Below, piece by piece: positions 9,261 to 17,007 of a stretch of 45,651 nucleotides of DNA (the stretch's first letter is position 1; every line of letters starts with the position of its first letter). The position numbers and the translations under genes were made by a program. A model generated the notes under the pieces. The model did not search any database. It saw only the letters and a list, made by a program, of their open reading frames with translations, and was not told the DNA's origin. Source of the DNA: BRH-c25 sp012519325 (GTDB lineage Bacteria > Bacillota > Clostridia > Lutisporales > Lutisporaceae); NCBI GenBank assembly GCA_050950645.1, contig JBMNHZ010000020.1, positions 1-45,651 of the forward strand. The letters run 5' to 3'.

Positions 9261-9374
9261 GTCCGAAACGAAGGGTTTCAAAAACTTGATTGTCCAAAAC
9301 TAAGGATTTTTAAAACACACTTGTCCGAAACTAAGGGTATTTGAAAACTGCTGCTGTCTATTCTATAGGGTACA
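9261..9374 (+). repeat. Four 19-bp iterons at the right end of the IS3 element
   Basis: Related 19-bp motifs start at 9261 (GTCCGAAACGAAGGGTTTC), 9292 (GTCCAAAACTAAGGATTTT), 9323 (GTCCGAAACTAAGGGTATT) and 9356 (GTCTATTCTATAGGGTACA), giving spacings of 31, 31 and 33 bp, about three helical turns. The last is the right terminal repeat itself. The left end (7599-7617, minus strand GTCCTTGACAAAGGGTACA) has one copy of the same motif. The arrangement is therefore asymmetric, one site on the left and four on the right, and fits an array of transposase-binding sites. Confidence 0.8.
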
Positions 9375-9395
9375 TTTTATATAAGCATAAATAAG

Positions 9396-9438
9396 AAGCC
9401 CTAAAACCCTTGTGTTTACGGGGGTTACGGGCTTTTTT
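9396..9438 (+). terminator. Rho-independent terminator without its gene
   Basis: AAGCCCTAAAACCC pairs with GGGGGTTACGGGCTT, followed by a run of six T. It points rightwards and lies 20 bp beyond the IS3 right end, so the gene it once served has apparently been deleted. It lies across the first codons of the next reading frame. Confidence 0.7.
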
Positions 9439-12351
9439 ATTCCACATTTTAGTTGGATTTTGGGTGCTAGTTTTGCTGCAATTTTCAACAATAGCTCCGG
9501 CTCTGTGATTGTTAATGATGGCACAATAACCGGGGAAGGAAATGGGATTTACAACACAAGCTTAGGCAGTGTTACAGTTTCCGGCGGAGATTTCTGCTCA
9601 AATGGGAAAAATGCCCGTGGCATTTTGGTCGCGGGTTCAGGTAGTGTAACAGTTTCCGGCGGCACACTGAGCCCTATTGGAGCTAATGCAATAGCAGTTT
9701 ACGTCTTTGACAGCGGTACCAGAACCGTAACCATTTCCGGTGGTACGATAAGTGCCGAGGGAGAAAAAGCTTATGGCGTATGTTCATTATTAGACAATGT
9801 AATCAAGATTCACGGCGGAGGCAGCTCACCTGTTATTATTAAAGGTCAATTCAAGGCTATGAACAAGGCCCCGGATTTGAGTGAATATGCCGATGCAGTG
9901 GTCACAGCAAGCGGGGATTATAGCGGCAGTCCTGTGGTTGCTTATGATTCGGGTATCATCGGAGATTATAAATATCTCAAGTTTGAGCCTGCTGTCCCGC
10001 TTACCGGTACGGTAACAATCAGCGGTACGCCAAAATATGGTGAAACGCTGACGGCTGCATATGTAAGCGGCAATAATACCGGCGCATTATCCTATCAATG
10101 GCAGCGGGGCGGAAGCGACATATCGGGAGCTGACGGAAATACTTATACCATCGTGGAAGCTGATATCGGCCAAACCCTTACCTGTGTGGCAACAAGCAGT
10201 GTGCAGACAGGCTCTGTTTCCAGCGACCCACCCACTGCCATCACAAAGGCAGACGGTTCCGCCGCACCTACAGGGCTTTTGGGTGCTGCGCCGAGCAGTA
10301 CAGGCGGCACGGACGGCAAAATCCTCGGTACGAACACAGCTATGGAATATGCAGATAATATCGCTTTTATCGGTGCGGAGCCTTGCACAGGAAGCGAAAT
10401 CACCGGCCTTTCCGCAGGAACCTACTATGTACGTGTAAAAGCTACTACTACTCATGAGGCGGGCGCATATGCTTCCGTAGCCGTTCCGGAGTATGTACCT
10501 TCTGCCCTTACCGGTACGGCAATAATCAGCAACACGACACCAAGAATTGGCGACGTGCTGAATGGCTCCCTTGTGGCTCATAATAACACCGGTACTTTGA
10601 CCTATATATGGAAGGCTGACGGAGCAGCAGTCGGTACAGAAGCCAGCTATACTGTAACTACAGCAGACCTCGGAAAGGCAATAACTCTGGAAATCAGTTC
10701 AAGTATAGAAAGCGGTACTATCACAAGTGAAGCAACTTGGGCAGTATTGAAGAAAGCGGCGCCAACAGCACCGGATGCTCCAACATTAGTTTCAAAGACC
10801 CATGATAGCGTAACACTTACGGCCAATGCTATTTATGAATTCTCTAAGGACGGCAGCACATGGCAGACATCTAATGTATTTAGCGGCTTGACGGCAAGTA
10901 CTGCGTATACTTTCTACCAGAGAATTGCTGAGACTGACGACACCGAAAGCTCGGCAGCAAGCACGGGCCTCAGCGTGACGACGAATGCAAGCGGCAGTGA
11001 TTCCGGCAGCGGAAGCGGCAGTGGCGGACATTCCTCAGATGATGACAGAGACTCCGACAGAGACAGAGGCTCTGCAAATAACGGCAGTTCCGCAAGCAAC
11101 AACATAATAATTACAATAACTCCTCCTTCACCGGACAAGCCTGAATCCCCGACACAGGGAGAAATCAAGGTAAATGTCAAAACAGGCGAAAGCGGAAATG
11201 CTGTTGCGAATTTCACCGGCCTATATATGGCAGAGGCCATCAATAAGGCAATGGAGACTGCACAGGAAAAGGGCAATACGCAAAATGGAATCACTGTGAT
11301 ACTCAATGTGGCAACAGACGGCAAGCCTGTCTCAAATGTAACGGTCAATTTGCCAAGAGCAGTGCAGGATATCATAATTGCCAGAAGAATAGTAAACACC
11401 ATCGTGGTAGTGGACAATCCAAATATCAGAATCAGTATGGACTTGCCTACAGTTAAGGCAATCAACAGGCAGGCAAACTCTGATGTAAATGTTACAGCCT
11501 CCCGCAGGAACAACAGTGAACTGACCGGAGATGCAAGAAAAGCTATCGGCAACCGCCCGGTATTCGACCTGAAGGTAAACTACGGCAGCGGCAGACAGGT
11601 ACAGAGCTTTGGAGACGGAAGCGTATGGGTAACTATACCGTATACCCTAGGTGAAAATGAGAAAGCCGAGAATATCTGCGCTGTATATATAGATGAGAAT
11701 GGAAAGGTACACTGGCTCACCAACTCTGTCTATGACAGTGAGGAAAAGGTGCTGCGCTTTAGAACAAACCACTTCTCCGCTTATGGCGTAGGCTACAGAG
11801 AAGAACTGCCGTCATTTACAGACATTGAAGGACACTGGGCGAAACAGGACATTGAGTTCATTGTAAGCCGCGGCTTGTTCAAGGGTACCTCTGAGACCAC
11901 CTTCAGCCCTGATATGGTTATGACAAGAGGAATGTTCATTACAGTATTGGGAAGGCTTGCGGACGCAGATGTGAGCAGTTACAGTCAAAGCAGCTTCACC
12001 GATGTGAAAAACGATGCCTACTACATGGGCTACATTGAATGGGCTGCCAAAAACGGTATTGATAAGGGCATCGGCGATGGGAAATTTGCCCCGGATCAGC
12101 CCATTACCCGCGAGCAGATGGCTGTTATCATGCAAAACTACGCCAAAGCTGCCGGCTTTGAACTGCCAAAGGCACATGAGGAAAATACCTTTGCGGATAG
12201 CGAAAAAATCAGCAACTACGCAAAGGTTGCTGTAAAGTTGACGCAGATGGCAGGTATTCTCACCGGCAAGGACGGCAACCTGTTCGATCCGCAGGGAACA
12301 GCCACCAGAGCCGAGATATCGGCAGTACTGCGGCGCTTCGTGGAGCTGTAA
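9412..12351 (+). CDS. SLH-anchored surface protein, apparently 5'-truncated
   Basis: The frame is 979 codons from a GTG at 9412, but that codon lies inside a terminator hairpin, has no ribosome site, and the product lacks a signal peptide; recognisable sequence begins only near residue 26. I therefore infer that the original 5' end was lost with the IS-associated deletion. Domains in order: beta-helix-like SVTVSGG repeats (about 27-150); two tandem Ig-like domains (about 195-275 and 365-445, each with a TLTAAYVSGNNTG/SLVAHNNTG-like strand); an FN3-like domain (about 450-525); a Ser/Gly/Asp linker (about 525-565); an unassigned domain (about 580-795); and three SLH domains at the C-terminus (about 800-979, FTDIEGHWA, FTDVKNDAY, FADSEKISN). 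SLH domains bind pyruvylated wall polysaccharide, so the intact ancestor was a wall-anchored exoprotein. It is probably not secreted in its present form. Confidence 0.85.
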   Translation: MFTGVTGFFIPHFSWILGASFAAIFNNSSGSVIVNDGTITGEGNGIYNTSLGSVTVSGGDFCSNGKNARGILVAGSGSVTVSGGTLSPIGANAIAVYVFDSGTRTVTISGGTISAEGEKAYGVCSLLDNVIKIHGGGSSPVIIKGQFKAMNKAPDLSEYADAVVTASGDYSGSPVVAYDSGIIGDYKYLKFEPAVPLTGTVTISGTPKYGETLTAAYVSGNNTGALSYQWQRGGSDISGADGNTYTIVEADIGQTLTCVATSSVQTGSVSSDPPTAITKADGSAAPTGLLGAAPSSTGGTDGKILGTNTAMEYADNIAFIGAEPCTGSEITGLSAGTYYVRVKATTTHEAGAYASVAVPEYVPSALTGTAIISNTTPRIGDVLNGSLVAHNNTGTLTYIWKADGAAVGTEASYTVTTADLGKAITLEISSSIESGTITSEATWAVLKKAAPTAPDAPTLVSKTHDSVTLTANAIYEFSKDGSTWQTSNVFSGLTASTAYTFYQRIAETDDTESSAASTGLSVTTNASGSDSGSGSGSGGHSSDDDRDSDRDRGSANNGSSASNNIIITITPPSPDKPESPTQGEIKVNVKTGESGNAVANFTGLYMAEAINKAMETAQEKGNTQNGITVILNVATDGKPVSNVTVNLPRAVQDIIIARRIVNTIVVVDNPNIRISMDLPTVKAINRQANSDVNVTASRRNNSELTGDARKAIGNRPVFDLKVNYGSGRQVQSFGDGSVWVTIPYTLGENEKAENICAVYIDENGKVHWLTNSVYDSEEKVLRFRTNHFSAYGVGYREELPSFTDIEGHWAKQDIEFIVSRGLFKGTSETTFSPDMVMTRGMFITVLGRLADADVSSYSQSSFTDVKNDAYYMGYIEWAAKNGIDKGIGDGKFAPDQPITREQMAVIMQNYAKAAGFELPKAHEENTFADSEKISNYAKVAVKLTQMAGILTGKDGNLFDPQGTATRAEISAVLRRFVEL

Positions 12352-12357
12352 ACACAC

Positions 12358-12388
12358 AGAGCCTGCCTTCGCTCAGAAGGCAGGCTCT
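12358..12388. terminator. Strong hairpin between the SLH gene and metK
   Basis: There is a perfect 13-bp stem, AGAGCCTGCCTTC (12358-12370) with GAAGGCAGGCTCT (12376-12388) and a 5-nt loop, between two convergent genes. Neither flank has a clean T run, so termination efficiency is uncertain, but placement fits a shared bidirectional terminator. Confidence 0.6.
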
Positions 12389-12420
12389 GGTATTCAGGTT
12401 GTCTTTATAATGCCTATTTA

Positions 12421-13614
12421 TTATTTTATACCTGCAAGCCTCTTTATCTCTTCGACTTTGTCGGTCTTCTCCCAGGGAACATCTATATCTGTTCTTCCCA
12501 TATGCCCGTATGCTGCCAGCTGCCTGTAAATCGGCCTTCTCAGATCCAGATCCTTAATTATTGCTGCAGGCCTGAGATCAAATACCTTCATAATAATATT
12601 TGCTATTTCATCATCCGACAGCTTGCCTGTTCCAAAGGTTTCTACCGATACCGACACCGGTTTCGCCATACCTATTGCATAGGCCACCTGTACTTCGCAT
12701 TTGGATGCCAGTCCTGCCGCAACCACATTCTTTGCCACATATCTTGCGGCATAGGAAGCCGACCTGTCAACCTTGGTAGGGTCTTTCCCGGAAAAAGCTC
12801 CTCCCCCGTGTCTTGCGTATCCTCCATAGGTATCAACAATAATCTTTCTCCCTGTAAGGCCGGAATCCCCCTGGGGCCCTCCTATTACAAACCTTCCTGT
12901 CGGATTTATATAGATTTTTGTATCCTTGTCTACCATCCCCTCAGGAATAACGGGCTTTATCACATTCTCGACAATATCCCTCTCAATAGTGTCATGATCC
13001 ACTTCTGGACTATGCTGCGAGGAAATAACTATTGTATCTACCCTTACAGGCCTTTCGTCATTATATTCCACAGTAACCTGGGTTTTCCCGTCAGGCCTCA
13101 GATAGTCAAGTATGCCTTCCTTTCTGACCTGTGAAAGTCTCCTGGCAAGCTTATGAGCAAGGGAAATAGGCATCGGCATCAGCTCCGGAGTCTCATCGCA
13201 GGCAAAACCAAACATCATACCCTGATCTCCCGCTCCGGTAGCTGCTATATCCTGTTCCATCATCTCGCCTTTTTTTGCTTCAAGAGCCTTGTCGACACCA
13301 AGAGCAATGTCGGAGGATTGCTCGTCTATTGCAGTGATAACTCCGCAGGTATCACAGTCAAAGCCATATTTTGCCCTTGTATAACCTATATCCTCAATGG
13401 TTTTTCTGACAATCTTGGGAATATCAACGTAGCATTCGGTAGAAATCTCTCCCATTACCAATACAAGGCCTGTTGTGACAGATACCTCACAAGCCACTCT
13501 CCCCATAGGATCCTGTTCAAGTATCGAATCCAGCACCGCATCGGATATCTGATCGCATATTTTATCGGGATGTCCTTCGGTAACAGATTCGGATGTAAAC
13601 AATTTTTTTAACAT
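12421..13614 (-). CDS. metK: S-adenosylmethionine synthetase
   Basis: MetK makes S-adenosylmethionine from methionine and ATP in the cytoplasm. The 397-residue product has the family length and signatures: N-terminal FTSESVTEGHPDKICDQISD, the central GAGDQGMMFGFA motif (about residues 117-128) and GGGAFSGKDPTKVDRS (about 266-281), which bind ATP, Mg and K. The ATG at 13614 follows GGAGG with an 8-nt gap. It is a single-gene unit behind an S-box riboswitch with terminator, so synthesis should fall when SAM is plentiful. It is convergent with the SLH gene. No anomalies are seen. Confidence 0.98.
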   Translation of the reverse strand: MLKKLFTSESVTEGHPDKICDQISDAVLDSILEQDPMGRVACEVSVTTGLVLVMGEISTECYVDIPKIVRKTIEDIGYTRAKYGFDCDTCGVITAIDEQSSDIALGVDKALEAKKGEMMEQDIAATGAGDQGMMFGFACDETPELMPMPISLAHKLARRLSQVRKEGILDYLRPDGKTQVTVEYNDERPVRVDTIVISSQHSPEVDHDTIERDIVENVIKPVIPEGMVDKDTKIYINPTGRFVIGGPQGDSGLTGRKIIVDTYGGYARHGGGAFSGKDPTKVDRSASYAARYVAKNVVAAGLASKCEVQVAYAIGMAKPVSVSVETFGTGKLSDDEIANIIMKVFDLRPAAIIKDLDLRRPIYRQLAAYGHMGRTDIDVPWEKTDKVEEIKRLAGIK

Positions 13615-13650
13615 ATTAAACCTCCTTCAGCTTATTTCTTTAATCGTATA

Positions 13651-13803
13651 AAAGTAAAAGCTCCTTCTGACGAAGGAGCATACATTTTATATTAACTCCC
13701 TCATCTTTCAGGATTGAATAAAACAATCCTGCAGGAATTGGCACCGTACATTTGCCGGTTGCCGGGTTTCATAGGGCCCTTCCCTCCACCTCTCTTGATG
13801 AGT
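13651..13803 (-). promoter_or_regulatory. SAM-I (S-box) riboswitch with terminator
   Basis: On the minus strand the leader opens with CTCATCAAGAGAGGTGGAGG, continues through GGGCCCTATGAAACCCGGCA and GGTGCCAATTCC, and closes with GAAAGATGAG, which pairs with the opening CTCATC. These are the conserved S-box elements. It is followed by an intrinsic terminator, GCTCCTTC-GTCA-GAAGGAGC with TTTTACTTTT (13651-13679). Known S-box logic is that SAM binding favours the terminator, shutting off metK 37 nt further on. Confidence 0.95.
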
Positions 13804-13824
13804 TTTTAGTTATAAACCAATAGC

Positions 13825-13856
13825 ATTATACTATCATAGCAAAATTTAACTGTCAA
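13825..13856 (-). promoter_or_regulatory. Promoter of the metK leader
   Basis: A consensus -35 TTGACA (13856-13851) is followed after 17 bp by TAGTAT, overlapping TATAAT at 13830-13825 (20-bp spacing). Transcription would start just before the S-box aptamer. Confidence 0.6.
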
Positions 13857-13877
13857 TAGTAAAGAACAGGCATTTTG

Positions 13878-13906
13878 GAGACACGGGGGCGTTTCTCTTG
13901 TCTTAC
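13878..13906 (-). repeat. Gene-tail repeat after the radical SAM gene
   Basis: Minus-strand AAGACAAGAGAAACGCCCCC followed by GTGTCTCC begins 8 nt after the TAG of the SPL-family gene. The plus strand reads GAGACACGGGGGCGTTTCTC. It is related to the AGACATGGGGACG elements at 18946 and 32880 and to the AGACACGAGA elements elsewhere in the window. Confidence 0.6.
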
Positions 13907-13912
13907 CCTGGG

Positions 13913-14797
13913 CTAAAACATTGAAATTTGCTCATATAAATAGTTTTGCTGATATTCATTAATAATATCCGCCATTTTATATAAAATACCAAGCTGGTCA
14001 CACCGGCTCTTGAAAAACTTCCACAGTTCCTTTGCCCTCGGAGATGAACACTTATAGGAATTCCCATATTGTATGACATATTTCTGCCTTATGGACGGAA
14101 AATGCTCATCAATTTTGTTGTAGAACCATTCCCTCTGATTTTGCCTCAGGGTAACTCCAAAGGCCGGATATATGAATTTTGCCCCATTCTCATATGCAAG
14201 ATCTATAATATTGCTTATATTATCCTCATTATCCTCCAGAAACGGAAGTACCGGCATAAGCAGTATACCCGTGAAAATCCCGTTCAGTGAAAGCTCCCTG
14301 ACAGCCTTAAATCTCCTGGAAGCCACTGGAGCATAGGGCTCAATTTTACTGCAAAGTGCATCATCAGCAGTTGTTACCGTAAGCTTTACGAGCACCGGAG
14401 AATGCTTCTTAATAGAACTTAATAGATCAATATCCCTTGTAACCAAATCGCTTTTGGTGGCAATGGAAACGCCGAACCTATGGGTATTGATAAGCTCCAA
14501 TGCACCTCTTGTAAGACGATATTGCTCTTCAAAGGGATTGTATGGGTCACTCATGGCACCCATTCCTGTTACTCCGGTCCTGCGTTTTGACTTTAACTCA
14601 CGGGCAATTATGGCAAGAGCATTTTCTTTTGCCCTGACCTTGTCAAATTCATCTATTCTATAGCATTCGCTGCGGCTGTCGCAATATATGCAGCCATGGC
14701 AGCAACCTTTGTAGATATTCATGTTGTAATTATTGCCAAACCATGGGTTATTTTTGGTATAACCGGAGATAATCGTTTTCGCAGGTATAAATTCCAT
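13913..14797 (-). CDS. SPL-family radical SAM protein
   Basis: This 294-residue radical SAM protein belongs to the group annotated as DNA repair photolyase/SplB-like (COG1533). The cluster motif is CCHGCIYC (about residues 33-40), a Cx3Cx2C site binding a 4Fe-4S cluster and SAM. Further family features are GAMSDPYNPFE (about 79-89), which follows the usual TDPYxPxE pattern, and VSIATKSDLVTRD (about 110-122). True spore photoproduct lyase is longer and carries an extra conserved Cys, which I cannot confirm here, so substrate and reaction are unassigned. The ATG at 14797 follows AGGGGGAT. The gene stands alone between metK and the tRNA operon; a gene-tail repeat follows its stop. Confidence 0.8.
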   Translation of the reverse strand: MEFIPAKTIISGYTKNNPWFGNNYNMNIYKGCCHGCIYCDSRSECYRIDEFDKVRAKENALAIIARELKSKRRTGVTGMGAMSDPYNPFEEQYRLTRGALELINTHRFGVSIATKSDLVTRDIDLLSSIKKHSPVLVKLTVTTADDALCSKIEPYAPVASRRFKAVRELSLNGIFTGILLMPVLPFLEDNEDNISNIIDLAYENGAKFIYPAFGVTLRQNQREWFYNKIDEHFPSIRQKYVIQYGNSYKCSSPRAKELWKFFKSRCDQLGILYKMADIINEYQQNYLYEQISMF

Positions 14798-14878
14798 ATT
14801 AAAATCCCCCTGTATTCTTTCCTAATTATACCAAACGTATGTTCGTAATGCAACCATTCTTTAAGGGATTGTTGGTGT

Positions 14879-14906
14879 CAAGACAGGAAAAATGTCCCCA
14901 TGTCCT
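14879..14906 (-). repeat. Gene-tail repeat after the tRNA operon terminator
   Basis: Minus-strand GGACATGGGGACATTTTTCC then TGTCT lies directly beyond the tRNA operon terminator. It is the same family as the elements at 18946 and 32880, with a few changes. Confidence 0.55.
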
Positions 14907-14908
14907 GC

Positions 14909-14935
14909 AAAAAAAGAAAAAGCCCTTTCGGACTA
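14909..14935 (-). terminator. Terminator of the tRNA operon
   Basis: Minus-strand AGTCC-GAAA-GGGCT (one G-U pair) is followed by TTTTTC and seven T, 12 nt after the CCA end of tRNA-Tyr. Confidence 0.85.
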
Positions 14936-14946
14936 TTATTTCATAA

Positions 14947-15031
14947 TGGTGGGGAAAGGTGGATTCGAACCACCGAAGTCTGCGACAACAGATTTACAGT
15001 CTGCCCCCTTTGGCCTCTCGGGAATTTCCCC
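14947..15031 (-). tRNA. tRNA-Tyr (GTA)
   Basis: The cloverleaf is complete, with acceptor GGGGAAA/TTTCCCC, anticodon loop CTGTAAA giving anticodon GTA, a long variable arm as expected for bacterial tRNA-Tyr, T-loop GGTTCGAATCC and encoded CCA. It is the last gene of the Pro-Glu-Thr-Tyr operon. Confidence 0.97.
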
Positions 15032-15035
15032 ATTA

Positions 15036-15111
15036 TGGAGCTGGTGAACGGAATTGAACCATCAACCTGCTGATTACAAGTCAGCTGCTCTGCCTATTGA
15101 GCTACACCAGC
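15036..15111 (-). tRNA. tRNA-Thr (TGT)
   Basis: Acceptor GCTGGTG/CACCAGC, anticodon loop CTTGTAA with anticodon TGT, T-loop GGTTCAATTCC and encoded CCA (15036-15038). Only 4 nt separate it from tRNA-Tyr. Confidence 0.97.
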
Positions 15112-15117
15112 ATGCTT

Positions 15118-15192
15118 TGGTGACCCGTGGGGGAATCGAACCCCCGTTACCGCCGTGAAAGGGCGATGTCTTGACCGCTTGACCAACGGGCC
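15118..15192 (-). tRNA. tRNA-Glu (TTC)
   Basis: Acceptor GGCCCGT/ACGGGTC with one G-U pair, anticodon loop CTTTCAC with anticodon TTC, T-loop GGTTCGATTCC and encoded CCA. It is the second gene of the operon. Confidence 0.97.
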
Positions 15193-15211
15193 TATAAAAT
15201 TCTTATTTGTC

Positions 15212-15287
15212 TGGTCGGGGTGACAGGACTTGAACCTGCGGCCCCATGGTCCCAAACCACGTGCGCTACCATCTGCGCTACACCCCG
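15212..15287 (-). tRNA. tRNA-Pro (TGG)
   Basis: Acceptor CGGGGTG/CACCCCG, anticodon loop TTTGGGA with anticodon TGG, T-loop GGTTCAAGTCC and encoded CCA. It is the first gene of the four-tRNA operon. Confidence 0.97.
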
Positions 15288-15300
15288 AAGCGACTTCTCT

Positions 15301-15329
15301 ATTATATAAAAAATAATAATTTCTATCAA
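15301..15329 (-). promoter_or_regulatory. Promoter of the tRNA operon
   Basis: TTGATA (15329-15324), a 17-bp spacer and TATAAT (15306-15301) form a near-consensus vegetative promoter, with the -10 box 13 nt before the first base of tRNA-Pro. Confidence 0.8.
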
Positions 15330-15598
15330 TTATCAAATTTGACCGAAAACAACTGAAAAATGAGATTACATCTCTTAAGTTGTAATATGCTAGGCTATAA
15401 TACCTATTATTCATAATTATAAAGTCCACACTTCTAAAAATCAATAGACATATCACTTGTAATATATGAGATTCATGGAATACTTCCATTGAATCATATA
15501 ATAATCAGGGCGGCCTTTTTTATAATATGAATAATTAACCTGGGCCTCCAATATATTTATAACAAGAATTCTAATGTGAAATATTTGGAGGTCATGCT

Positions 15599-16153
15599 TT
15601 GATTGGGAAATACAGCATAAGCGACGGCATTTGTGTTCATCATACAGATGACCGGGCACATATAAAAATTTCCGATTTTTTGAAATCAAGTGTTTTAGAT
15701 AAATGCTTAATACTTTGTATAGGTACCGACAGGTTCATCGGAGATTCTCTCGGGCCGCTGACCGGCACCCTGCTGAGCAAGCTCAGCCTTCCTGTTCCGG
15801 TTTTAGGAACCTTGGAAAACCCCGTCCATGCGGTTAATCTCAAAAGAACCCTGTCCCATATAAAAAGCACCTATAAAGATAATAGAATTATTGCAATAGA
15901 TGCTTGTCTCGGTGTAAGCAAAAGCGTAGGCTATATCCATCTAAAGGAAGGCAGTATTCAGCCCGGCAAGGGTGTCGGAAAAAGGCTCTCCCGCGTAGGA
16001 GACTTTTCTATAATAGGAATAGTTGATGAAGCCGTTGAATCAGGAGACTATGAATATGAAAACTACCTTAAAATCAATAATGTAAGGCTGGGCTTGGTAA
16101 TGAAAATGTCCGAGACCATTGCAAAAGGAATATATACCGCCTTTCGGCGGTAG
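15599..16153 (+). CDS. yyaC: YyaC family putative spore protease
   Basis: This 184-residue protein of the DUF1256/YyaC family is structurally related to the germination protease GPR and hydrogenase-maturation proteases. It is found only in spore formers; its substrate is unknown. Family motifs are ILCIGTDRFIGDSLGPLTG (about residues 38-56), with the acidic residues that would bind metal, followed by LGTLENPVHAVNL and IAIDACLG (about 98-105). The start is TTG at 15599, chosen because GGAGGT lies 6 nt upstream and no ATG is available. It is the only plus-strand core gene in this part of the window. A gene-tail repeat overlaps its stop codon, followed by a bidirectional terminator. Confidence 0.9.
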   Translation: MIGKYSISDGICVHHTDDRAHIKISDFLKSSVLDKCLILCIGTDRFIGDSLGPLTGTLLSKLSLPVPVLGTLENPVHAVNLKRTLSHIKSTYKDNRIIAIDACLGVSKSVGYIHLKEGSIQPGKGVGKRLSRVGDFSIIGIVDEAVESGDYEYENYLKINNVRLGLVMKMSETIAKGIYTAFRR

Positions 16154-16161
16154 ACACGAGA
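16152..16161 (+). repeat. Gene-tail repeat AGACACGAGA at the yyaC stop
   Basis: AGACACGAGA starts inside the TAG stop codon of yyaC and lies in the sense orientation of that gene. The same decamer occurs after comEB, after the WecA-type gene and, slightly changed, after kal. Confidence 0.6.
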
Positions 16162-16171
16162 TTTTAAATCG

Positions 16172-16200
16172 CAAAAAACGGTGCATATGCACCGTCTTAT
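16172..16200. terminator. Bidirectional terminator between yyaC and fabZ
   Basis: A perfect 18-bp palindrome, ACGGTGCATATGCACCGT (16178-16195), has an A run on its left (T run for the minus strand) and CTTATTTG on its right, and lies between two convergent genes. Confidence 0.8.
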
Positions 16201-16625
16201 TTGTTAATTATCGCAAACATCAGCTCTCCAGAGGCTGCAAGCTCATCGCCCACATAAGCCTGAGCCTTTGCTTTGCCAACGCCCCTTTTAAAATTTAGCA
16301 TCTCCACTTCCATTCTCAATGTATCTCCGGGGACAACCTGACGCCTGAATCTCATTCCGTCGATCCCTGTAAAAACAGCCAGCTTGCTTTTGTTTTCCTC
16401 CATACCCAGTATCGCTACTGCACCTACCTGCGCCATGGCTTCTACTATAAGCACTCCCGGCATTATTGGAATTCCCGGAAAATGTCCCTGGAAAAATGGC
16501 TCATTAGCAGTGACATTCTTGATTCCTACCGCTTTTTTGCCATACTCTATTTCAGTTATTTTATCTACAAGCAAAAATGGATATCTGTGTGGTATTATCC
16601 GTTGTATATCAGTATTACTCAGCAT
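16197..16625 (-). CDS. fabZ: 3-hydroxyacyl-ACP dehydratase FabZ
   Basis: FabZ is the 142-residue hot-dog dehydratase of type II fatty acid synthesis; it removes water from 3-hydroxyacyl-ACP to give the trans-2-enoyl form. The catalytic residues are visible as H48 in FFQGHFPGIP and E62 in PGVLIVEAMAQVGA. The N-terminal IQRIIPHRYPFLLVD is also typical. It overlaps the end of the flgJ-like gene by 11 nt, so it should be cotranscribed with the flagellar genes, as fabZ (ywpB) follows flhOP in B. subtilis. Length and motifs are normal. Confidence 0.96.
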   Translation of the reverse strand: MLSNTDIQRIIPHRYPFLLVDKITEIEYGKKAVGIKNVTANEPFFQGHFPGIPIMPGVLIVEAMAQVGAVAILGMEENKSKLAVFTGIDGMRFRRQVVPGDTLRMEVEMLNFKRGVGKAKAQAYVGDELAASGELMFAIINK

Positions 16626-16992
16626 CTTCTCCCTCTCTTTTCATTTTCATGCTTTTTGACAGCTGCTGGTAAAGCAGGTCTCCCAACCCTATTCCTTTGT
16701 TTTTGGAAACTTCCTCCGCATATTTGTCATACAGCATATCCTCATACATTTCTTCTGCCAGGCCGCCGTCAAACAAGCCGGCCTTCTGCACTGTATTCCG
16801 CATTTGCTTGAACATCATACTGACAAATATTGCCTCCAGGTCGCTGCAAGCCTTTCTAAGCTTCTTTTCGTCCTTTTCCCTCATTGCATCTTCAAGAGCC
16901 TTTTCAAATTCGCCCTGCTTTGCTTCCTGGGACTTTCCCTTAATATTATTATAATCAATTATATTATTAACATTACCGATTGAATCAATCAT
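16615..16992 (-). CDS. FlgJ-like flagellar rod-binding protein
   Basis: This 125-residue protein corresponds to the N-terminal rod-binding domain of FlgJ, without the muramidase domain of enteric FlgJ. The family core is seen at about residues 44-105: ACSDLEAIFVSMMFKQMRNT, then GLAEEMYEDMLYDKYAEEVS and GIGLGDLLYQQL. Single-domain forms are common in Gram-positive bacteria and act in rod assembly. It lies 15 bp downstream of flgG and overlaps fabZ at its 3' end. The short N-terminal Asn/Ile-rich segment looks disordered. Confidence 0.85.
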   Translation of the reverse strand: MIDSIGNVNNIIDYNNIKGKSQEAKQGEFEKALEDAMREKDEKKLRKACSDLEAIFVSMMFKQMRNTVQKAGLFDGGLAEEMYEDMLYDKYAEEVSKNKGIGLGDLLYQQLSKSMKMKREGEDAE

Positions 16993-17007
16993 TTTTTCCT
17001 ACCTCAA

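Larger units (their letters stand above)
7599..9374 (-). mobile_element. Complete IS3-family insertion sequence
   Basis: This element of 1776 bp carries orfA and orfB on the minus strand. Proposed ends are TGTACCCT at 7599 and AGGGTACA ending at 9374. The terminal 19 bp form imperfect inverted repeats: minus-strand left end GTCCTTGACAAAGGGTACA and plus-strand right end GTCTATTCTATAGGGTACA. The left end falls a few bases past the point where istA homology stops, which supports the boundary. No flanking direct repeat of 3-5 bp is visible (AATG on the left, TTTT on the right), suggesting a later deletion or rearrangement at one side. About 220 bp between the left end and the orfB stop is non-coding and unusually long for the family. 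Both genes look intact, so the element may be active. Confidence 0.85.

Noticed and set aside
15094..15489. Minus-strand 131-codon frame over the tRNA cluster
   Set aside because: It covers tRNA-Glu and tRNA-Pro genes and the promoter; it is a chance frame.
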